Source: an uncultured Acetatifactor sp. (GTDB lineage Bacteria > Bacillota > Clostridia > Lachnospirales > Lachnospiraceae). From it: a stretch of 64,000 bases of DNA. The stretch is from positions 1 through 64,000 of the forward strand of contig CAJTOJ010000001.1 of the NCBI GenBank assembly GCA_910577665.1. The letters run 5' to 3'. Positions 34,952-43,739 of this stretch are shown piece by piece. The notes under the pieces are model-generated. The model was given only the letters and a program-made list of their open reading frames with translations. It searched no databases and had not been told where the DNA came from. Within the stretch, counting starts at the first letter, position 1. The number at the start of each line of letters is the position of its first letter. The position numbers and the translations under genes were made by a program.

Positions 34952-36211
34952 ATGGAGACAGGAAACAGGAGACTGACACAGATGGGGGAGCAAGCCGTGG
35001 CGGTGAAAGGGCTGCTCCAGCGTCTTTCCAGCCAGGAGAAACAAAAAGCCCTGCAACATGCAGCGGGAAAGCTTACAGAGCAAGCAGGGGAGATCCTTGG
35101 TGCCAATGCCCAGGACATGGATAAGGCCAGGGCAGCAGGCATGAAGGAAGGACTTCTGGACCGGCTGCTGCTTACCAGGGAGCGGATTGAAGCCATGGCC
35201 CGGGGCCTGTGCCAGGTGGCCATGCTGCCAGACTGTATCGGGGAGATCATGGAGGAGTGGGAACGTCCCAATGGACTGAGGATCAAGAAAGTCCGGGTGC
35301 CCCTGGGGGTGGTGGGGATCATCTACGAGGCCAGGCCCAATGTGACGGCAGATGCCTTCGGCCTGTGTTTCCAGGCAGGCAATGCCGTGATCTTAAAAGG
35401 AGGCAGTGATGCCATCTGTTCCAACAGGGCCATTGTGGAAGTGCTTCGCAAGGCCATGGAGGAATGCGGGATTCCTGGTGATGTGCTGCAGCTGATCACA
35501 GACACGGACAGGGCTGTCACAGTGGAGTTCATGAGGTTGAAAGATTATGTGGATGTGCTGATCCCCAGGGGAAGCGCGGGACTGATCAAAAGCGTGGTGG
35601 AGAACAGCACCATCCCTGTCATTGAGACAGGCGTGGGCAACTGCCATGTGTATGTGGATAAGGATGCGGATCTGGATATGGCGGTACAGATTGTGTACAA
35701 TGCCAAGACCCAGAGAATCGGGGTCTGCAATGCCTGCGAGTCCCTGGTGGTGCATGAAGCCATCCGGGAGGCTTTCCTGCCAAAGCTTAGGGAAGCCCTG
35801 GCACCAGAACAAGTGCAGCTGCGGGGAGATGAGAGAGTTTGTAGCATACTGGCTGACTGCATCCCTGCCACAGAGGAAGACTACGGACAGGAATACCTGG
35901 ATTACATCCTTTCCTTGAAGACAGTGGACTCCCTGGAGGAGGCCATCCGCCATATCAACCGCTACAATACCAGTCATTCGGAATGCATCGTTACACAGGA
36001 CCCTGAGGCAGCAGGACAGTTTCTGGATCAGGTGGACGCAGTCTGCGTGTACTGGAATGCTTCCACCCGATTTACCGATGGATATGAGTTCGGATTTGGG
36101 GCTGAGATCGGCATCAGTACCCAGAAGCTTCATGCCAGGGGGCCTATGGGACTGAAGGAACTGACTACATATAAGTATACCATTTATGGGAACGGCCAGG
36201 TACGGGAGTAG
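34952..36211 (+). CDS. proA: Gamma-glutamyl phosphate reductase
   Basis: A 419-residue NADPH-dependent enzyme making glutamate-5-semialdehyde, the second step of proline synthesis. Motifs: RVPLGVVGIIYEARPNVTADAF, catalytic cysteine in GVCNACESLVVHE, and TRFTDGYEFGFGAEIGISTQKLHARGPMGL at the C-terminus. AAAGGAG precedes the ATG. proB lies 1.7 kb upstream, separated by three small genes in the same direction, so the pair may still share a transcript. The 130-base gap before it has several AAAGG(A)G-like purine words. Confidence 0.95.
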   Translation: METGNRRLTQMGEQAVAVKGLLQRLSSQEKQKALQHAAGKLTEQAGEILGANAQDMDKARAAGMKEGLLDRLLLTRERIEAMARGLCQVAMLPDCIGEIMEEWERPNGLRIKKVRVPLGVVGIIYEARPNVTADAFGLCFQAGNAVILKGGSDAICSNRAIVEVLRKAMEECGIPGDVLQLITDTDRAVTVEFMRLKDYVDVLIPRGSAGLIKSVVENSTIPVIETGVGNCHVYVDKDADLDMAVQIVYNAKTQRIGVCNACESLVVHEAIREAFLPKLREALAPEQVQLRGDERVCSILADCIPATEEDYGQEYLDYILSLKTVDSLEEAIRHINRYNTSHSECIVTQDPEAAGQFLDQVDAVCVYWNASTRFTDGYEFGFGAEIGISTQKLHARGPMGLKELTTYKYTIYGNGQVRE

Positions 36212-36247
36212 TGTGGAATGGGTATTACAAAGCGCGAGGTGAAGCAT

Positions 36248-36466
36248 ATGACATTATACGAGGCACAAAAAGGGAACAGCTATCGCATTGAAGGAATGTC
36301 CGTGGAGCCTGACGTCACCAGAAGGCTCCAGGCCCTGGGACTGAATGACGGTACTGTGGTCAATGTGCTGAACCGGAAAAAGCATGGGGCATTGATCATC
36401 CAGGTGCGGGGCACACGTCTGGCCTTGGGAAAACATATTTCTTCCCATATCGAAGTCAGTGCGTGA
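36248..36466 (+). CDS. feoA: FeoA-like ferrous iron transport protein
   Basis: A 72-residue SH3-like protein: MTLYEAQKGNSYRIEGM, VTRRLQALGLNDGTVVNVLNRKKHGALIIQVRGTRLALGKHIS. FeoA works with the FeoB GTPase that follows 125 bases later. GAGGT at 36236-36240 supports the ATG at 36248; an in-frame ATG at 36218 is less like the family start. It follows proA by 36 bases. Confidence 0.88.
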   Translation: MTLYEAQKGNSYRIEGMSVEPDVTRRLQALGLNDGTVVNVLNRKKHGALIIQVRGTRLALGKHISSHIEVSA

Positions 36467-36591
36467 GCTGGCATTTTTCAAGGGACTGTGCAGACGCAGA
36501 AGGCACTGGTGTCTTCTATGTGCAGACATAGCCTAAAAGAAGACAATGGAAAACAGGGGAAGGCACATTTAGACAGACAGGGAGTACGATC

Positions 36592-38628
36592 ATGAAAAGC
36601 AACAATAGAAATGACATGGATGCAAGGAGCAGAAAACATATCAATATAGCATGTGTGGGGAACCCCAACTGTGGGAAGACCACATTGTTCAATGCACTGA
36701 CAGGTTCTAAGCTGAAGGTAGCCAACTGGCCAGGGGTGACTGTGGAGCGTTTTGAAGGGCATACCAGCTATGAAGATACGGATATTACCATGATAGACAC
36801 CCCTGGTATCTACTCCCTGACCTGCTATACCATAGAGGAGAAGGTCACCAGGCAGTGCGTCATGGATGATGACATTGATGTGATTGTTAATGTGGTGGAT
36901 GCTTCTTCCCTGGAGCGTAACCTTTACCTGACTTTGCAGCTTCTGGAACTGGGAAAACCCATTGTGCTGGCACTGAACATGATGGATATCATCAAGGAGC
37001 GGGGGATGGAGATTGACTTGCACCGTCTGCCGGAGATGCTGGGGAATATTCCGGTGGTACCCGTGTCTGCGGCCAGGCGCACAGGCCTGGATATCCTGCT
37101 CCACGCCGTGATCCATCATTATGAGGAAGGCATGGAAGAGTATATGCTGGATTATCCGGAGGAGATCGAGGGCAGGATCCGGAAGCTGACAGCTATGATG
37201 CAGACCGATTACCCCTCCCATTCCTCTGCACGCTGGCATGCCATCAAGCTGCTGGAGGAGGATGAAGAGGTGAAGCAGGAGCACCCCATTGAGACAGGAT
37301 CCGTGGCAGACCGCAATTATGAGAAGGAGATTATCCAGTGCAAGTATGCCTACATTGAGAAAGTCATGGGAGAGGTGCTGTTCCACAAATCGAAAAAGGC
37401 GGCGGCAACAGACCGGATTGACAGGCTTCTGACCCATCCGGTGCTGGGGATACCGGTCTTTTTGCTGATTATGTGCCTGGTATTTTTCCTGACATTTACA
37501 GTAGGAGATGCCTTGAAAGGAGTGTTTGAGGCAGGGCTATCGGTGCTCTCCGATGGTACATCAGAAGCACTGGCTGGAGTGGGAGTGGCGTCCTGGCTGC
37601 AGTCCTTGATTGTGGATGGGATCATAGCGGGAGTGGGGGGAATCCTTACCTTTATCCCCAATATCTTTATTTTGTTCCTGGCCCTGGCAGTGCTGGAGGA
37701 CAGCGGGTATATGGCACGTGTAGCCTATGTGATGGACTCCTGTATGGGGCGGGTAGGGCTTTCTGGCAAGGCATTCCTGCCCATGATACTGGGATTTGGC
37801 TGTACGGTACCTGCCATTATGGCCACCAGGGCCCTGGAGACAGAGCATGACAGACGCCGGACTATGCTGGTGACTCCTTTTATGTCCTGCTCGGCCAGAC
37901 TGCCCGTTTATGTGCTGCTGTCGGAGATGTTTTTCCCGAAATGTTCTGCGCTGGTGGCATTTTCCATGTATGTGGTGGGAATGGGAATTGCCATTGTAGC
38001 CGCCCTGGTATGCAACCGCCTGGAACACGGGAAAGCCAATGGATCTCTCCTGATCGAGCTGCCGGAGTACAAGCGGCCAAATGCACGGACCATCCGCATC
38101 TATGTGTGGAACAAACTCAAGGACTATCTTTCCAAGGCGGGTACCACAATTTTTGTGGCATCCATTGCCATATGGTTTTTGCTGAACTTCGGCATACAAG
38201 GACTGGTGGAGGATCCGGGGGATAGTTTCGGGGCCATGATCGGCCATCTTCTGGTGCCGGTGCTGAAGCCTGCGGGGCTTGGAATGTGGCAGATCGGCGT
38301 GGCACTTCTGTCCGGTATATCTGCAAAGGAAGTGGTGGTATCCAGTTTTGCGGTGCTGTTCGGGGTGTCAAATGCCAACTCAGCAGCGGGAATGGCCACC
38401 ATCCTGGCCAATATCCAGGGGCAGAATCCTGGATTTGGCCCGCTGAATGCCTACTGCCTGATGCTGTATGTCCTGTTGTATGTGCCCTGTGTGGCGACGG
38501 TGGCCACTGTGAAGAAGGAGAGCCATTCCTGGGCATTTACAGGGAAGATGCTGGTCTTCCAGCTGGTGCTGGCCTGGGCAGTATCCACGTTGGTGTTCCA
38601 GGCAGGGAGACTGTTTGTGCTATTGTAA
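36592..38628 (+). CDS. feoB: Ferrous iron transport protein B
   Basis: A 678-residue membrane protein importing Fe(II). The N-terminal G domain has GNPNCGKTTLFNALTG (G1), IDTPGIYSL (G3), ALNMMD (G4) and VSAARRTG (G5). The membrane part has paired Gate motifs: GFGCTVPAIMATRAL with TPFMSCSARLPVYVLL, and the second half SGISAKEVVVSSFAVLFG. GGGAG precedes the ATG. With feoA it forms the standard iron-uptake pair of an anaerobe. No iron-dependent repressor box was recognised upstream. Confidence 0.95.
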   Translation: MKSNNRNDMDARSRKHINIACVGNPNCGKTTLFNALTGSKLKVANWPGVTVERFEGHTSYEDTDITMIDTPGIYSLTCYTIEEKVTRQCVMDDDIDVIVNVVDASSLERNLYLTLQLLELGKPIVLALNMMDIIKERGMEIDLHRLPEMLGNIPVVPVSAARRTGLDILLHAVIHHYEEGMEEYMLDYPEEIEGRIRKLTAMMQTDYPSHSSARWHAIKLLEEDEEVKQEHPIETGSVADRNYEKEIIQCKYAYIEKVMGEVLFHKSKKAAATDRIDRLLTHPVLGIPVFLLIMCLVFFLTFTVGDALKGVFEAGLSVLSDGTSEALAGVGVASWLQSLIVDGIIAGVGGILTFIPNIFILFLALAVLEDSGYMARVAYVMDSCMGRVGLSGKAFLPMILGFGCTVPAIMATRALETEHDRRRTMLVTPFMSCSARLPVYVLLSEMFFPKCSALVAFSMYVVGMGIAIVAALVCNRLEHGKANGSLLIELPEYKRPNARTIRIYVWNKLKDYLSKAGTTIFVASIAIWFLLNFGIQGLVEDPGDSFGAMIGHLLVPVLKPAGLGMWQIGVALLSGISAKEVVVSSFAVLFGVSNANSAAGMATILANIQGQNPGFGPLNAYCLMLYVLLYVPCVATVATVKKESHSWAFTGKMLVFQLVLAWAVSTLVFQAGRLFVLL

Positions 38629-38652
38629 TACAGATCCGGGGAATGCCTGGAG

Positions 38653-38752
38653 GATTGAAATGGAAAGCTCCAATCGCGGGATTTGTGCCTGCGCGCTGCC
38701 TGGCACAAATCTGTTATGCAGAGTCTCAACAGAGCTGAGACAAAAGCAGCGC
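38653..38752 (+). promoter_or_regulatory. Structured intergenic element upstream of the YesU-like gene
   Basis: Hairpins: GATTG (38653-38657)/CAATC (38671-38675); GATTTGTGCC (38680-38689)/GGCACAAATC (38702-38711) with a GC-rich loop; GTCTCA (38723-38728)/TGAGAC (38736-38741). Loop bases GCGCTGC (38693-38699) are complementary to GCAGCGC (38746-38752), about 8 bases before the ribosome-binding GAGG of the next gene. The loop word GCCTGCGCG is shared with the element at 30253-30400. Confidence 0.5.
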
Positions 38753-38768
38753 AGAAATGAGGATAAAA

Positions 38769-39452
38769 ATGGACAAAGTGTGTGGTGTAGAAGTAAAAGA
38801 ACTGCTTTATGAGAATCCTTTGTGCTGTGAGGCAGATATCAAGGAATTCCGGCTGGAAGGCCAGGCGAAGATCACCTTCCCGGAGGGAAGGATGCGTCTG
38901 GAGAATGCCCTGGATGCAGAAAACGGGCAGAAGGCCAATTATGTGTTGTGGTGTCCGGAGGAATTCCCGGCAGATGTGCTCATTACCTGGGAATTCATGC
39001 CCCTCCAGGAACCGGGACTGTGTATTCTTTTTTTTGCGGCCAGGGGCAGGGGGGGAGAGGATCTCTTTTCCGGGAATCTGGCGGAAAGGACAGGGGAATA
39101 TCCCCAGTACCATCATGGGGACATGGACGCATTCCATGTGTCTTACTTCCGCAGGAAGGAGCCGGACGAGCGTGCCTTCCATACTTGTAATCTGAGGAAA
39201 AGCTATGGGTTCCACCTGGTGGCCCAGGGAGGGGATCCCATACCGGACGCAGATGAAGTGAAGGAACCATACCGGATCGGGGTATGGAAGAAAGAAAAAA
39301 GCGTTGTTTTCTATATCAATGACCTGGAAATTTTCCGGTTTGAGGATGACGGAGAGACATATGGTCCCCTTCTTACAGGGGGCAGGATCGGATTCCGGCA
39401 GCTTGCGCCGCTGGTGGGGGAATATGGCAACCTTAAGGTATATGGGGTATAG
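38769..39452 (+). CDS. YesU-like (DUF1961) protein
   Basis: A 227-residue beta-rich protein of the DUF1961 family: YENPLCCEADIKEFRLEG, ITWEFMPLQEPGLCILFFAA, YFRRKEPDERAFHTCNLRKSYGFHLVAQGGDP, and YGNLKVYGV. The fold is concanavalin/lectin-like. Bacillus YesU belongs to the rhamnogalacturonan gene cluster, and here the neighbours are rhamnogalacturonan genes too, so a pectin role is inferred. No signal peptide is present. GAGGA at 38760-38764 fits ATG 38769 better than the ATG at 38757. A strong terminator follows. Confidence 0.8.
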   Translation: MDKVCGVEVKELLYENPLCCEADIKEFRLEGQAKITFPEGRMRLENALDAENGQKANYVLWCPEEFPADVLITWEFMPLQEPGLCILFFAARGRGGEDLFSGNLAERTGEYPQYHHGDMDAFHVSYFRRKEPDERAFHTCNLRKSYGFHLVAQGGDPIPDADEVKEPYRIGVWKKEKSVVFYINDLEIFRFEDDGETYGPLLTGGRIGFRQLAPLVGEYGNLKVYGV

Positions 39453-39501
39453 AATAGACAGTGGACGGATCCCATGGAAAGATAGGACAACAGAAAAGAC
39501 G

Positions 39502-39545
39502 AAAGAATCCGGCAGCCGCAAATGGCAGCCGGATTCTTTTTTTGT
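39502..39545 (+). terminator. Rho-independent terminator
   Basis: AAGAATCCGGC (39503-39513) pairs with GCCGGATTCTT (39528-39538), followed by a run of seven T (39537-39543). It separates the YesU-like gene from the transport operon. Confidence 0.93.
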
Positions 39546-39717
39546 GGCAGATAGCGTTTTGCCGCTGCCTATGCTTCAAAAATGTCATGTTCCGTACTAT
39601 GAACAGATGCAGGATTTCACTGTATAAAACCGTTCTATAGATTGATTTTTCTGAAAATTATGGTAAAAATGTACAAAATGCATAAATAAACACATGTAAT
39701 CTGATACATTGTGAACG

Positions 39718-39744
39718 AATTGTCAATGTTTTTCCTTGACAATT
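39718..39744. promoter_or_regulatory. Candidate operator over the -35 region
   Basis: A perfect 9-bp inverted repeat, AATTGTCAA (39718-39726) and TTGACAATT (39736-39744), spaced by 9 bases. The right arm contains the -35 box of the promoter for the rhamnogalacturonan importer, so a repressor bound here would block transcription. No regulator gene is adjacent. Confidence 0.55.
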
Positions 39745-39765
39745 TGTGTAAAGAGGTGCTAAAAT
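39736..39765 (+). promoter_or_regulatory. Promoter of the importer operon
   Basis: Perfect TTGACA (39736-39741), 18-bp spacer, TAAAAT (39760-39765), about 80 bases before the permease start. The remaining 39546-39717 is AT-rich and shows no gene. Confidence 0.7.
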
Positions 39766-39845
39766 GGACAAAGTTAAGTACGGTTTTGTGGGATGGCTAT
39801 GATCACCGTTTAACCGTCAACAGAAAATGCAGAAAGGGGTTTCAC

Positions 39846-40823
39846 ATGGCAGAGAAGGTTACGAAACAGAAAGGTGCAATTACACTTTCTAACGGACAGA
39901 CGTTCGTGCCGAAGAAGAAGAGCACCTGGCAGTACATGGTGCAGCACAAGTGGCTGTATATTTTATTGCTTCCGGGATTTATTTACTTCATTATGTTCCG
40001 TTACATACCAATGGGGGGATTGGTAATTGCATTTAAGGAGTATTCTCCCTTTAAGGGGATCTGGGGAAGTCCATGGGTGGGATTCGACCAGTTTGCCAAG
40101 TTCTTTTCCAACAATGACTTCGGAAGATTGCTGTATAATACGCTGGGAATCAGCCTGCTACAGCTGGTGCTGTATTTCCCGGCACCTATTATCCTGTCCC
40201 TGTTTCTGAATGAAGTGAGACATAATGGCTATAAGAGGGTGGTGCAGACCCTGGTGTACATACCTCACTTCGTATCATGGGTTATCGTGGCCAGCCTGAC
40301 ATACCAGTTGTTCAATGTAGGGGATGGTATCTTCAACGTGATATACAAGGCCATTTCCGGAGGCCAGACCTTTGATATCTTACAGAAATCTTCTACCTTC
40401 TGGGGACTGATCGTAGGACAGGACATTTGGCGTGAGACAGGTTACGGCACCATCGTGTTCCTGGCAGCCCTGGCGGGTGTGGATCAGGAGCTGTATGAGG
40501 CAGCCCGTGTGGACGGTGCCGGTCGCTGGAGGCTTATGTGGCACATTACGCTTCCTGCCATCCGTGGCACCATCATCATGATGCTGATCATGCGCGTGGG
40601 TGGCATCCTAAACACAGGATATGAGCAGATCTTCCTGATGAGAAATGATTTGAACCTGGCTAGAGCCGAGGTGTTTGACACCTATATCTATACGAAAGGT
40701 ATCCGGGCCGGACAGTATTCCTTCTCCTCGGCGGCAGGTATGTTCAAGTCCGTGGTAGGCATGATCCTGGTGCTTGCCTCGGATAAGATAGCGAAGCTCT
40801 TTGGCGAGAGCGGATTATATTAG
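39846..40823 (+). CDS. ABC sugar permease, LplB/YteP type
   Basis: A 325-residue inner-membrane permease with six hydrophobic segments after an N-terminal cytosolic tail. Typical sequences: HKWLYILLLPGFIYFIMFRYIPMGGLVIAFKEYSPFKGI, and the EAA loop YEAARVDGAGRWRLMWHITLPAI that docks on the ATPase. The LplB/YteP branch imports pectic oligosaccharides such as unsaturated rhamnogalacturonan fragments. AAAGGGG at 39833-39839 supports ATG 39846. It is first in a three-gene import operon; no ATPase gene is nearby, so a shared MsmX-like ATPase is likely. Confidence 0.9.
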   Translation: MAEKVTKQKGAITLSNGQTFVPKKKSTWQYMVQHKWLYILLLPGFIYFIMFRYIPMGGLVIAFKEYSPFKGIWGSPWVGFDQFAKFFSNNDFGRLLYNTLGISLLQLVLYFPAPIILSLFLNEVRHNGYKRVVQTLVYIPHFVSWVIVASLTYQLFNVGDGIFNVIYKAISGGQTFDILQKSSTFWGLIVGQDIWRETGYGTIVFLAALAGVDQELYEAARVDGAGRWRLMWHITLPAIRGTIIMMLIMRVGGILNTGYEQIFLMRNDLNLARAEVFDTYIYTKGIRAGQYSFSSAAGMFKSVVGMILVLASDKIAKLFGESGLY

Positions 40824-40839
40824 GAGAGGAGGAAGACAC

Positions 40840-41748
40840 ATGGCCAGAGATCATAAAGTAAGAGAAGGCGCCAAAGTGCGCAAGAGCACTGGTGACCGTA
40901 TTGTGGATGTGATTATTTATGTGGTGCTGGGACTGATAGCCCTTAGTACCGTGCTTCCTTTCCTGTATGTATTTGCAGGTTCCTTTGCCACAGAGAAGGA
41001 GCTGACAGAGAAGGCATTCTTCATTATTCCCAGCCAGTGGTCCATTAACGCATACCGCTATGCCATAGAGACTGCCAATATTTTGCGGGGATTGCGGAAT
41101 TCCATCTGCATAACTGTGCTGGGAACCGTGTCCTGTATGGTATTTTCCTTAACATTTGCCTATCCCCTGTCCAAGGGCCATTTCCGGGGACGCAACTGGT
41201 TGATGAATATGGTGATTTTTACCATGCTGTTTGGTGGCGGTATGATCCCCACGTACCTGGTGATCCAGGCGTATGGCCTGCTTGACAGCTGGTGGGCTTT
41301 GGTGCTTCCCGGTGCCATCAGCCCGTTTAACATGATTATCATCAAGAAGTTCTTTCAGGGACTTCCTGTGGAACTGGATGAGGCCTCCTACATGGATGGC
41401 GCCAATGATTTACAGATCTTTACCAAGGTGGCGTTGCCCTTGTCCAAGCCCGTGATTGCATCCGTTTCCCTGTTCTATGGTGTGGGATTCTGGAATGATT
41501 ACTTCAATGCGATGATCTATCTGTCTTCGCCGGAGAAGTTTCCCATCCAGATCCAGCTTCGTTCCATCATCCTGCTGTCCTCGAAGATTGCGGATACGGC
41601 ACTGGACTATGACATGATGGGGGCACCCCCGGACAAGGCTGTGAAGATGGCCTGTACCGTGATTGCCACTCTGCCGATCCTGATTGTGTATCCTTTTGTG
41701 CAGAAGCATTTTACAAAAGGTGTTATGGTGGGGGCTGTGAAAGGCTGA
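40840..41748 (+). CDS. ABC sugar permease, LplC/YtcP type
   Basis: A 302-residue second permease subunit: LSTVLPFLYVFAGSFATEKELTEKAFFIIPSQWSINAYRYA at the N-terminal half, and an EAA loop ELDEASYMDGANDLQIFTKVALPLSKPV. The C-terminus YPFVQKHFTKGVMVGAVKG is typical of the LplC/YtcP group. GGAGGA lies just before ATG 40840, and the gene begins 16 bases after the first permease stop. Together they form the membrane channel for the lipoprotein that follows. Confidence 0.92.
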   Translation: MARDHKVREGAKVRKSTGDRIVDVIIYVVLGLIALSTVLPFLYVFAGSFATEKELTEKAFFIIPSQWSINAYRYAIETANILRGLRNSICITVLGTVSCMVFSLTFAYPLSKGHFRGRNWLMNMVIFTMLFGGGMIPTYLVIQAYGLLDSWWALVLPGAISPFNMIIIKKFFQGLPVELDEASYMDGANDLQIFTKVALPLSKPVIASVSLFYGVGFWNDYFNAMIYLSSPEKFPIQIQLRSIILLSSKIADTALDYDMMGAPPDKAVKMACTVIATLPILIVYPFVQKHFTKGVMVGAVKG

Positions 41749-41835
41749 CAAGAGGATACGGCCTTGTGTATTTGGTGAATTCAGGTAGTACCTGTTTTCA
41801 TAGATTAATTTCCATATTCTATTAAGGAGGAGACA

Positions 41836-43476
41836 ATGAAAAAGAAAAGTTTCAACAAAGTTCTTGCGTTGGCACTTGCTTCTACAATGGCCTTTGGCCT
41901 TGCAGCCTGTGGCAACGGAGATGCACCGTCATCTGCACCTTCAGACAGTGGGACACAGTCCTCTGCTTCTGACAGTGGATCCACTCCGGCGGAAAGTAAC
42001 AGCGGGGAAGATCAGTCCACAGGTGGGGAAGTTGCCCGTCAGACCATTACCTGGAGTGTGCTTGACCTGAATGCTGGTAACAACAATGTAGGTGAGTATG
42101 CAGAGCAGATCTTCCAGCAGATTGAGGACTATGTGGGCCATGACATTGAGATCACCTGGGTGGCAAATGATGCATCGGCCGAGAAGAACTCCCTGTTCTT
42201 CGCAAATCCCAAGACCATGCCTATGATCATGTCTTACGGCGGCACCATGACTGGTGACGTGGTAAAGGCTGCAAAGGACGGTGCCTTCATTGACTTGAAT
42301 GAGTACATCTGGGATGCGGCCAAGTATCCCAATCTGGCTGGTATGTCCAAGGATGTGGCTGCCAATCTGACTGTGGATGGCAAGCTGGTAGGCCTTCCCC
42401 GCTGCCGTGTAGTGGGGCGTTACGGCTTGAGCTATCGTCAGGACTGGGCAGAAGCCCTGGGCGTGGAGCTTCCTGAGAATGCCACTCCCGATGATGTGTA
42501 CAACATGCTGGTAGCCATGAAGAATGGCAACGAGAACCATGAGGGTTTCTGTGAGTACCCCATGGAGATGACCCTGTATACCGGTCCCTTCGATATCATC
42601 CAGACCTGGTTCGGCTGTGGCAACGGCTGGGCAGAAGTAGATGGACAGCTTGTTCCCGTGTGGATGCAGGATGAGTATTTCGAGGCTGTAGAGTACATCA
42701 AGAAGCTTTATGACGAGAAGCTGATGCCTCAGGACTGGCCGTCCAGACCTACAGACAGCTGGTCTGAAGGCTGTAAGAAAGGGGAGAACGGAGTCTTCAT
42801 TGATGTGCTGGATTCCGGTAAGAGAATCTGGAACTACTTTGTGGCAGAGGAGACCAAGACACCTTCTGTGGTCAATCCCGAGGAAGATGCCTCCATGGTG
42901 CTGTATGGTGCTGTGAACGGCCATACCCTGGCTACTGCCGGATATAATGGATTCTTCACCCTGTCTGCTTCTACCCTGGATACTCCCGAGAAGATCGAGG
43001 CAGCCTTGACTGTGCTTGACAAGCTGTCTGATCCTGAGATGCAGGTGCTGACCCAGTTCGGTCTGGAAGGTATCAATTATGAGCTGGTAGATGGCAAGGT
43101 AAACAAGCTGGACCTGGAAGACGAAGCACTGGCTGGCAACTATAAGGGTCTGAACCAGCTTCTGACTTTCCTGCCTTCCACAGAGGCTACAACGGTTCCT
43201 GTTGTAAACACAGAGAGAGATGAAGCCCAGAACGCTGCCTATGAGGCAGCCCTGCCCTATGCAGAGATAGATCCGGCTCTGTCCTTCAAGGTGAATTCTG
43301 AGACATACGCCCTGCAGGGTGCAGATCTGGATGAGCAGGCAAAGGCCCTCAGAAGCCAGTATATCTGCGGAGAGATCACTCTGGATCAGCTCAAGTCCGG
43401 CCTGGATGATATCAGGGCAAAGGGATACGATCAGATCATTACTGAGATCAATGAGCAGTATGCAGTGAACAAGTAA
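41836..43476 (+). CDS. Oligosaccharide-binding lipoprotein, LplA/YtcQ type
   Basis: A 546-residue lipoprotein (MKKKSFNKVLALALASTMAF then GLAACGNG lipobox), a Ser/Gly-rich linker to about residue 70, then a large two-lobe binding domain: TWSVLDLNAGNNNVGEYAEQIFQQI, VGLPRCRVVGRYGLSYRQDWAEALGVELP, TPDDVYNMLVAMK. The C-terminus TLDQLKSGLDDIRAKGYDQIITEINEQY matches the long YtcQ/LplA family. It captures pectic oligosaccharides for the two preceding permeases. AAGGAGGAGA gives strong translation, suiting a highly expressed binding protein. A good terminator follows. Confidence 0.92.
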   Translation: MKKKSFNKVLALALASTMAFGLAACGNGDAPSSAPSDSGTQSSASDSGSTPAESNSGEDQSTGGEVARQTITWSVLDLNAGNNNVGEYAEQIFQQIEDYVGHDIEITWVANDASAEKNSLFFANPKTMPMIMSYGGTMTGDVVKAAKDGAFIDLNEYIWDAAKYPNLAGMSKDVAANLTVDGKLVGLPRCRVVGRYGLSYRQDWAEALGVELPENATPDDVYNMLVAMKNGNENHEGFCEYPMEMTLYTGPFDIIQTWFGCGNGWAEVDGQLVPVWMQDEYFEAVEYIKKLYDEKLMPQDWPSRPTDSWSEGCKKGENGVFIDVLDSGKRIWNYFVAEETKTPSVVNPEEDASMVLYGAVNGHTLATAGYNGFFTLSASTLDTPEKIEAALTVLDKLSDPEMQVLTQFGLEGINYELVDGKVNKLDLEDEALAGNYKGLNQLLTFLPSTEATTVPVVNTERDEAQNAAYEAALPYAEIDPALSFKVNSETYALQGADLDEQAKALRSQYICGEITLDQLKSGLDDIRAKGYDQIITEINEQYAVNK

Positions 43477-43529
43477 TTCTGTAGCAGACATGTTTGCTGT
43501 ATAAAGGATACTTTTTCTGGAAAATTTGC

Positions 43530-43568
43530 AAGGAACCTGGTTACCAGCAATGGAACCAGGTTCCTTTT
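43530..43568 (+). terminator. Rho-independent terminator after the importer operon
   Basis: A perfect 13-bp stem, AAGGAACCTGGTT (43530-43542)/AACCAGGTTCCTT (43554-43566), loop 11 bases, ending in TTTT. It ends the three-gene importer operon. Confidence 0.85.
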
Positions 43569-43579
43569 CCATCTGTTGC

Positions 43580-43601
43580 TGTGAATAAAATGAACAGTAA
43601 C
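43580..43601. repeat. MITE-like repeat, solo right end (copy C)
   Basis: GCTGTGAA followed by a short spacer and TGAACAGTAAC (43591-43601) matches the right end of copy A (GCTGTGAA...TGGACAGTAAC, 1826-1849) and of copy B. No left end or hairpin is nearby. Confidence 0.45.
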
Positions 43602-43642
43602 ACATGAAGAGAAAATGAGTAGAGCTGTAAGATCATTCACGG

Positions 43643-43671
43643 TTGCAAGATTTGGCAGGTTGGTATATGAT
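43643..43671 (+). promoter_or_regulatory. Promoter for the rhamnogalacturonan lyase unit
   Basis: TTGCAA (43643-43648), 17-bp spacer, TATGAT (43666-43671), about 70 bases before the lyase start at 43740. It lies after the importer terminator, so the enzymes form a second transcription unit. Confidence 0.5.
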
Positions 43672-43739
43672 GAAAGTAGGTATGGGGCCGTTTTGCAGTA
43701 ATTGCAAGGAGAATGCGGCTCTGGGAAAGGGGTTTTGAT

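Noticed and set aside
39709..39727. Catabolite-repression (cre) box upstream of the importer
   Set aside because: TTGTGAACGAATTGTCAA only partly matches the consensus; the 9-bp palindrome explains the sequence better.
41941..43605. 554-codon open frame opposite the binding lipoprotein
   Set aside because: Runs antisense to a clear lipoprotein and into its terminator; no recognisable domain.
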